38,098 nucleotides of DNA from JANQFM01 sp035471925 (GTDB lineage Bacteria > Acidobacteriota > UBA6911 > RPQK01 > DATIPO01), in the NCBI GenBank assembly GCA_035471925.1, contig DATIPO010000199.1:1-38098 (forward strand), read 5' to 3'. How positions within the stretch are numbered: position 1 is the stretch's first letter; each line of letters begins with the position of its first letter. The position numbers and the translations under genes are program-made. The notes below the pieces were generated by a model. That model was not told where the DNA came from. It saw only the letters and a program-made list of their open reading frames with translations, and did not search any database. Below are positions 34,433 through 38,098 of the stretch, one piece after another.

Positions 34433-36274
34433 CTATGGATTGCTTAAGTCGACCTCCCGGTCCCACAACACCAGGTGGCCGTCGACCACGGCCTGGGCCA
34501 CATCGCGGGGACTCATGCCGTAGTCGAATCCGACGTCCTGAATCTCCTGGATGAGGTTGACCGGAACCATAGCGGCCTTGATCTGAATTCTGGCTTTGTA
34601 AGGACCTTGACTGCCCTCCAGTTGAGACCGTTTGACTTGGTATTTGGCCCATCGGCTGCCCAACGGCTCGATGGTCTTGCGGTGCTTGCGGGCGCCGGCC
34701 GGACGTCCGGTCAGAATGGTTGAGCTGGTGGAGGGCCGCAAAAAGGGCAAGGGGTCGGGCGAGTAGTTGACCGCCAGAACCTGCTCCCGTTCCCCTCCCC
34801 GCACCATCCGGGTCAGGAAGCGCGACTGCAGGCTGAATAGCTGTTTGTCGAGAGGAAGTTCTCCGTTGTGGACGTATAGCGAGTGGGTGTCGCGCACGTC
34901 TCCGTTGGGATCCAGGTCGCCCGACTGGAACACCACCTTGCCCTGACGGTCGGTGACGGTCACGAAGATCCAGACCAGGCGTTCGGCGTCGAATCCGGTG
35001 GGGACGTTGTGCCCGTCGGTGCCGTTGCGGAACTCCACTTTGAAGCGGATGCCGTCCCGGCCGGATTTCTCGACCTCCACTTCTCCCAATTGATAGCCGG
35101 CCCGCAGCACCTGCGTCCTTTGTTCGGCGATCTCATCCAGGAGGTCGAGGTTGTCGCGCAGCAGCTCACGGGCCTCGTAGCGGTCGTCCACCAAGGCCCA
35201 ACGCTCGGGGAACTCATAGCCTTCAGGAAGGTTGCGCTCAAACTCGTCGGTGCCCCATCCCGCCTTGTAATCGAATTCCAGCCACTGGGGAATCGTGGCC
35301 AGACGGGCGGCCGCCACGCTGTGGGGGAAGATGCCGGGATGAATGATGGAGTAGTCGGGTCCCGCGAACATGTGGTTGGTGCGCTTGCGCGGACGCGTGG
35401 GCTGGCCCCCCACCACCGCCGCCGGCGCCCTATCGTAGCCTTCGGGGACTCCGGGCACCTTGCCCATGTGGCAGTCCTGGCAACTGATGCCATTGCGGGC
35501 GGCGGGCGAGTTCTTGTACTCGCTGAAAGCTTCTTCCAGACGGAACCCGTTGACCAGATTGACGTCGTGGCAGGTGCCGCACAGTCCCGACTCGGTCATC
35601 TGATCGAGCTGCTTGGCATCGCTGTGGATGGCGCGTCCGCTCTTGCCCGGATCGGTGTTGGTGCCGTATTCGCCGCTTTCCACCACCCGCCGGAGCTCCT
35701 CTCCTCCGGACGGTCCGTACACCGGATCGTAAATGCTGCCTTCGACGATGGCCAGGCGTCCGCTGATCTTGCCGTAGGGCTGGTCGAGCCGATGGCAGGC
35801 AATGCAGGTAATCCCCTCCCTTGAAGTGGGATGGCGGTCGATGTTGGAAATAAACTCGGGTTCCTCAAGATTCATCCCCACCGGCGTGTGGCAGCGGATG
35901 CAGAAGTCTCCGTTGGTGCCGTTGGTCAACTTTAAGATCTTGCCGTGCATGGCATTGAAGACCGGGCTCATCTGGGCGTAGGCATGGGCCGAAACCGACC
36001 ACTCGCGGTAGTGATCAGGATGGCAGGTCTTGCAGGTAGTGGCCGAGGGAAAGCGCTGTTCCTTGAAGAGGTCCAGATGGTGCTGCTCGGCTTCGTCCTG
36101 GAAAGCCAGCACCCGGGGAGGAGCGAGTTCCCAAGATCCAAGTCCCAAGGGTCCAACTTCCAAGGGGCTGACTTCAGAGGCCGCTTCTTGCAGGGTGCCG
36201 AAGGTCGCCAGCAACAACGCGGAAATAAAGACAAACGAGAGCAGCAGGCGGCGACGCGCCGATTTTGCAGACAC
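34433..36274 (-). CDS. secreted pentaheme cytochrome c
   Basis: This gene encodes 613 residues. The start is GTG at 36274, with GAGGAG nine bases upstream and a signal peptide behind it (MSAKSARRRLLLSFVFISAL, hydrophobic to about 27). A linker at 33-51 is encoded by a dispersed DNA repeat. Five CxxCH sites follow: CKTCH, CIRCH, CIACH, CGTCH and CQDCH, all before about residue 275. The order with WSVSAHAYAQM and GITCIACH is like cytochrome c554-type multiheme proteins. The C-terminal half is heme-free and has a beta-sandwich-like segment (FKVEFRNGTDGHNVPTGFD), which may bind a partner or surface. It is probably periplasmic or extracellular and is part of the same redox system as the genes downstream, though a repeat element of about 320 bases intervenes. 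Confidence 0.9.
   Translation of the reverse strand: MSAKSARRRLLLSFVFISALLLATFGTLQEAASEVSPLEVGPLGLGSWELAPPRVLAFQDEAEQHHLDLFKEQRFPSATTCKTCHPDHYREWSVSAHAYAQMSPVFNAMHGKILKLTNGTNGDFCIRCHTPVGMNLEEPEFISNIDRHPTSREGITCIACHRLDQPYGKISGRLAIVEGSIYDPVYGPSGGEELRRVVESGEYGTNTDPGKSGRAIHSDAKQLDQMTESGLCGTCHDVNLVNGFRLEEAFSEYKNSPAARNGISCQDCHMGKVPGVPEGYDRAPAAVVGGQPTRPRKRTNHMFAGPDYSIIHPGIFPHSVAAARLATIPQWLEFDYKAGWGTDEFERNLPEGYEFPERWALVDDRYEARELLRDNLDLLDEIAEQRTQVLRAGYQLGEVEVEKSGRDGIRFKVEFRNGTDGHNVPTGFDAERLVWIFVTVTDRQGKVVFQSGDLDPNGDVRDTHSLYVHNGELPLDKQLFSLQSRFLTRMVRGGEREQVLAVNYSPDPLPFLRPSTSSTILTGRPAGARKHRKTIEPLGSRWAKYQVKRSQLEGSQGPYKARIQIKAAMVPVNLIQEIQDVGFDYGMSPRDVAQAVVDGHLVLWDREVDLSNP
36127..36175 (-). repeat. dispersed TTGGAAGTTGG-type repeat inside the pentaheme gene
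   Basis: On the coding strand the DNA reads variants of CTTGGAAGTTGG, CCTTGGGACTTGG and TCTTGGGAACT. It encodes the in-frame stretch SPLEVGPLGLGSWEL just after the signal peptide. The intergenic copy at 34373-34427 shares the same core. Confidence 0.6.
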
Positions 36275-36694
36275 CAGTGGTTCTCCTCACTCTGACACGA
36301 CCCAGAAAACCACGTCATCCCACCGACGCGGCACACTCGCTTCCAGCTATTGGCCTCCAAGCATTATAGGAGCAATGTCAAGAGCCAAGTATTGCATTTT
36401 GCCAAATTCGTTTGTCTAATAGGTCATGACTAGCCGCGAGAGATGCGGTGACCATTCCAGGCTCGCTGCAGGGCAGGCTGAACGCCATAACCCAATCCCA
36501 CGATTCCAAGCTACCTTGGCCGCATAGTCGCCACGGTACCTGGCTATTTGGTTGTCGCGTTAGGGCGGGCGGCCCCAAAGTTCAGTGATCACTCCGGGCT
36601 CGCTGAAGGCGAGCCATAAGCCAGCCCGGGGTCAGTTGGCGGTGAGCGAAGCGAGACGACAGCGCCACCCTGGGTATGCGGGAGATCAATCCCG
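36275..36694. other. intergenic region upstream of the pentaheme gene
   Basis: No gene is supported here. It holds a possible promoter (separate entry) and two related segments, about 36448-36494 and 36585-36622. Both have the pattern GTGA-CA-TCC-GGCTCGCTG followed by GCCATAA-CCA. A GCGGGA/TCCCGC hairpin lies near 36679-36696, next to the second repeat element. Confidence 0.55.
36363..36368 (-). promoter_or_regulatory. possible -10 box for the pentaheme gene
   Basis: The minus strand reads TATAAT, a perfect consensus, about 90 bases before the GTG at 36274. A TTGACA lies only seven bases upstream of it, too close to serve as -35, and no better hexamer is seen at 16-18 bases. The call is tentative. 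Confidence 0.3.
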
Positions 36695-37150
36695 CACGCT
36701 GAAGAGGCTGTCGCAAAAGTACGCACGATGACACCTTCGAAGCACCGCTATTCCACCCTTTCAGGGTTTATTTGCCAGCACTAAGGTTACCCAGGGTGTC
36801 GCTCGGGCGCCTTGCGCCCTCACTTTACCCTGGGCTGACGAATGGCTCCCCTTCGGGGAGCCCAGACTTGGGCTGCAAAGCACCCCTCAGCGCATTTCTA
36901 AGCCTAGACTCGGGCTGCAAAGCACCGCTCAGGCGTTTCTGAGCCCAGACTTGGGCTGCAAAGCACCCCTCAGCGCATTTCTAAAGCCCAGAATTGGGCT
37001 GCAAAGCACCGCTCAGGCGTTTCTGAGCCTAGACTTGGGCTGCAAAGCACCTCTACGGCCGTTTCTGAGCCTAGGCCTGGGCTGCAAAGCATCTCTCGGG
37101 CCGTCTCTGACCGGCTTGGCCGCATTTTTGCGACAGCCTCTGAAAGCGTG
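36695..37150. mobile_element. palindrome-rich repeat element with terminal inverted repeats, copy 2
   Basis: AGAGGCTGTCGCAAAA at 36703-36718 is exactly complementary to TTTTGCGACAGCCTCT at 37126-37141. Outside it, CACGCT (36695-36700) pairs with AGCGTG (37145-37150), giving inverted ends of about 24 bp with a small internal mismatch. Inside are CCCAGGGT (36790-36797) with ACCCTGGG (36827-36834), the perfect hairpin GGCTCCCC-ttc-GGGGAGCC (36844-36862) and a six-unit tandem array. No open frame looks real. The ends look like those of an insertion sequence, so a non-autonomous (MITE-like) element is likely. A structural RNA element is the alternative. Confidence 0.75.
36861..37112. repeat. tandem repeat, six units of 41-43 bp
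   Basis: GGGCTGCAAAGCA starts at 36870, 36912, 36953, 36996, 37037 and 37079. Each unit is roughly CC-AGACTT, GGGCTGCAAAGCAcC, CTCAG-CG and TTTCT-AG. Units alternate between two variants (CCCCTCAGCGCATTTCTAA and CGCTCAGGCGTTTCTGAG), so the array probably grew partly by two-unit steps. There are no unique spacers. Confidence 0.9.
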
Positions 37151-37196
37151 CAAGAGCGTCACGAGCCAGCTTGACCGGCACAAACCGAGGCGGCGT

Positions 37197-38098
37197 CTAC
37201 CTCATCCCACGCTGGCGCTCGACTTGATCGATGGCGGAGGGCAGGCGGAAGGCGGCCATCTCTTGGCCGTTGCGGACCAGCAGAATGTCATCGACCAGCG
37301 CCGGCTGGCTCCACATCCTGCCCTCGATGGCTAGGAATCGCGCCAGTTCGTTGAACCCCTCTGGGGACGCGGAGACCAGCGCCACTTCGCCTCGTTCCGA
37401 GAGAACCAGCAGCAGGTCCTGGTCGGGCAGCAGCAGGATCTGGCCGGAACCGTAGCGTCCGCCCTTCCACTTGCGCTGGCCCTCCTCAAGGCCGATGCAG
37501 GCCAGGATGCGGCCGTCGAAGCCATAGGCATGGCCCTCGTGAACGACGATCTGGCTGAAGGAGGGCCTCAGCCTGTTCGACATCCATCGCTCCTCGGCCG
37601 TCCATCCTCCGGGTCCGCGCGTGACCGTGATGCGGCGCGTGCCCTGGGGAACGGCGGAGCTGCCGACCATGGTCATGATGAGGAAGTCGCCATCCGTAAT
37701 CGGGGCTGGCTGAAGGACGCTGGTGATATCGTCTCCCAGCCGGTATTCCCAGAGGAGCGAGCCATCCCCCGGCGCGACGCTGGTCAGGCTGCCGGGCCTC
37801 AGCATCAGGATTTGCGGAACCCCCTCAAGAGCCAAGAGATGCGGCGAGCTGTAGCTGACCCCCTTTTTCGGGCCGTACCAGCGCGGATCACCGGTGGCGA
37901 GGTCGTAGCCAACGAGCTTCCTGGTGCTGACGATCACGAGGTCGTCGACCACCAACGGCGAATTCACGTAGCCAAAGTAGGGCACCCCGCCGTCGGTGTC
38001 GGAGGCCGCGTTTCGAGACCAGACGACTGCCCCGCTGCGGGCGTCGAGTGCGTTTAAGATTCCGGTGGCGCCTAGTGCATAGACACGGCCTTCGGCCA
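37197..38098 (-). CDS. PQQ-type beta-propeller protein, N-terminus cut by window edge
   Basis: The frame enters from the right edge and runs 300 residues to the stop at 37197. The visible part begins AEGRVYALGATGILNALDAR, a typical PQQ-like propeller blade (W-x-(A/G)-x-x-G-x-V-x-A-L-D pattern). Further blades follow (LVVDDLVIVSTRKLVGYDLATG, RPGSLTSVAPGDGSLLWEYRLG, HAYGFDGRILACIGLEEGQRKW, QPALVDDILLVRNGQEMAAFRL). No calcium- or PQQ-ligand signature of quinoprotein dehydrogenases is evident, so a scaffold or BamB/PQQ_2-like role is more likely. The signal peptide and start lie outside the window. The gene ends about 46 bases from the repeat element. Confidence 0.85.
   Translation of the reverse strand, partial: AEGRVYALGATGILNALDARSGAVVWSRNAASDTDGGVPYFGYVNSPLVVDDLVIVSTRKLVGYDLATGDPRWYGPKKGVSYSSPHLLALEGVPQILMLRPGSLTSVAPGDGSLLWEYRLGDDITSVLQPAPITDGDFLIMTMVGSSAVPQGTRRITVTRGPGGWTAEERWMSNRLRPSFSQIVVHEGHAYGFDGRILACIGLEEGQRKWKGGRYGSGQILLLPDQDLLLVLSERGEVALVSASPEGFNELARFLAIEGRMWSQPALVDDILLVRNGQEMAAFRLPSAIDQVERQRGMR

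Noticed and set aside
36361..36385. Full sigma70 promoter from TTGACA and TATAAT upstream of the pentaheme gene
   Set aside because: The two hexamers are separated by seven bases, far too few. Only the -10 box is listed, at low confidence.
36861..37112. CRISPR array
   Set aside because: The units are contiguous, with no unique spacers, and no cas gene is present.

Overview
The window is GC-rich and dense with secreted and membrane proteins. It most likely comes from an uncultivated member of the Acidobacteriota. The main reason is two very large FtsX/MacB-type permeases without an ATPase partner (2670-5063 and 14625-17054), an architecture known as ADOP (acidobacterial duplicated orphan permease). 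Abundant multiheme cytochromes c and secreted peptidases fit. No rRNA, tRNA, CRISPR array, integrase or transposase gene was seen.

Layout, left part. 1-1001 (-) is the N-terminal part of a DUF885-like lipoprotein. 1106-1588 (-) is a glycine-zipper protein. 1823-2565 (+) is a methyltransferase gene broken by one frameshift. 2670-5063 (+) is an ADOP permease. 5400-7220 (+) is a secreted subtilase with Ig-like repeats. 7567-8640 (+) is a secreted Cys-rich protein followed by three strong hairpins. 8987-11587 (+) is a large M14 zinc carboxypeptidase.

Central island, 11588-17441 (-). An apparent five-gene operon is transcribed in the order ADOP-like permease, tandem thioredoxin-fold protein, six-bladed-propeller protein, Cys-rich peptide A, 30-bp perfect palindrome, Cys-rich peptide B. 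The two peptides are paralogues. Each has a Sec signal and 14 mature cysteines in almost identical spacing, including a CxCxCxCxxCxCDC core. The block is bracketed by direct repeats of about 380-390 bp: the 3' end of the M14 gene and a frameshifted copy of it (17442-17833). I consider this the best candidate for an undescribed system: a secreted Cys-rich peptide pair with its own redox and export helpers, apparently gained as a unit.

Middle. A flavodiiron-like MBL protein (18196-18933, -), a SAM methyltransferase (19192-20001, -), a DUF2541-like protein (20310-20696, +) and a D-aminoacylase-type lipoprotein (20929-22413, +).

Right part, 22425-36274 (-). This is an electron-transfer cluster. 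In transcription order it has a pentaheme cytochrome, an outer-membrane beta-barrel, an octaheme cytochrome, a protein joining two cNMP-binding domains to a four-cluster ferredoxin, a cytochrome-b-like membrane protein, a membrane-anchored decaheme cytochrome, a double-FHA protein and a flavoprotein-FHA-FHA-ferredoxin fusion. I infer an electron conduit between inner membrane and outer surface, with signal-binding modules built into its redox parts. Two copies of a palindrome-rich repeat element with related ends and about 42-bp internal tandem repeats (33997-34312 and 36695-37150) flank the pentaheme gene. The window ends inside a PQQ-type beta-propeller gene (37197-38098, -).
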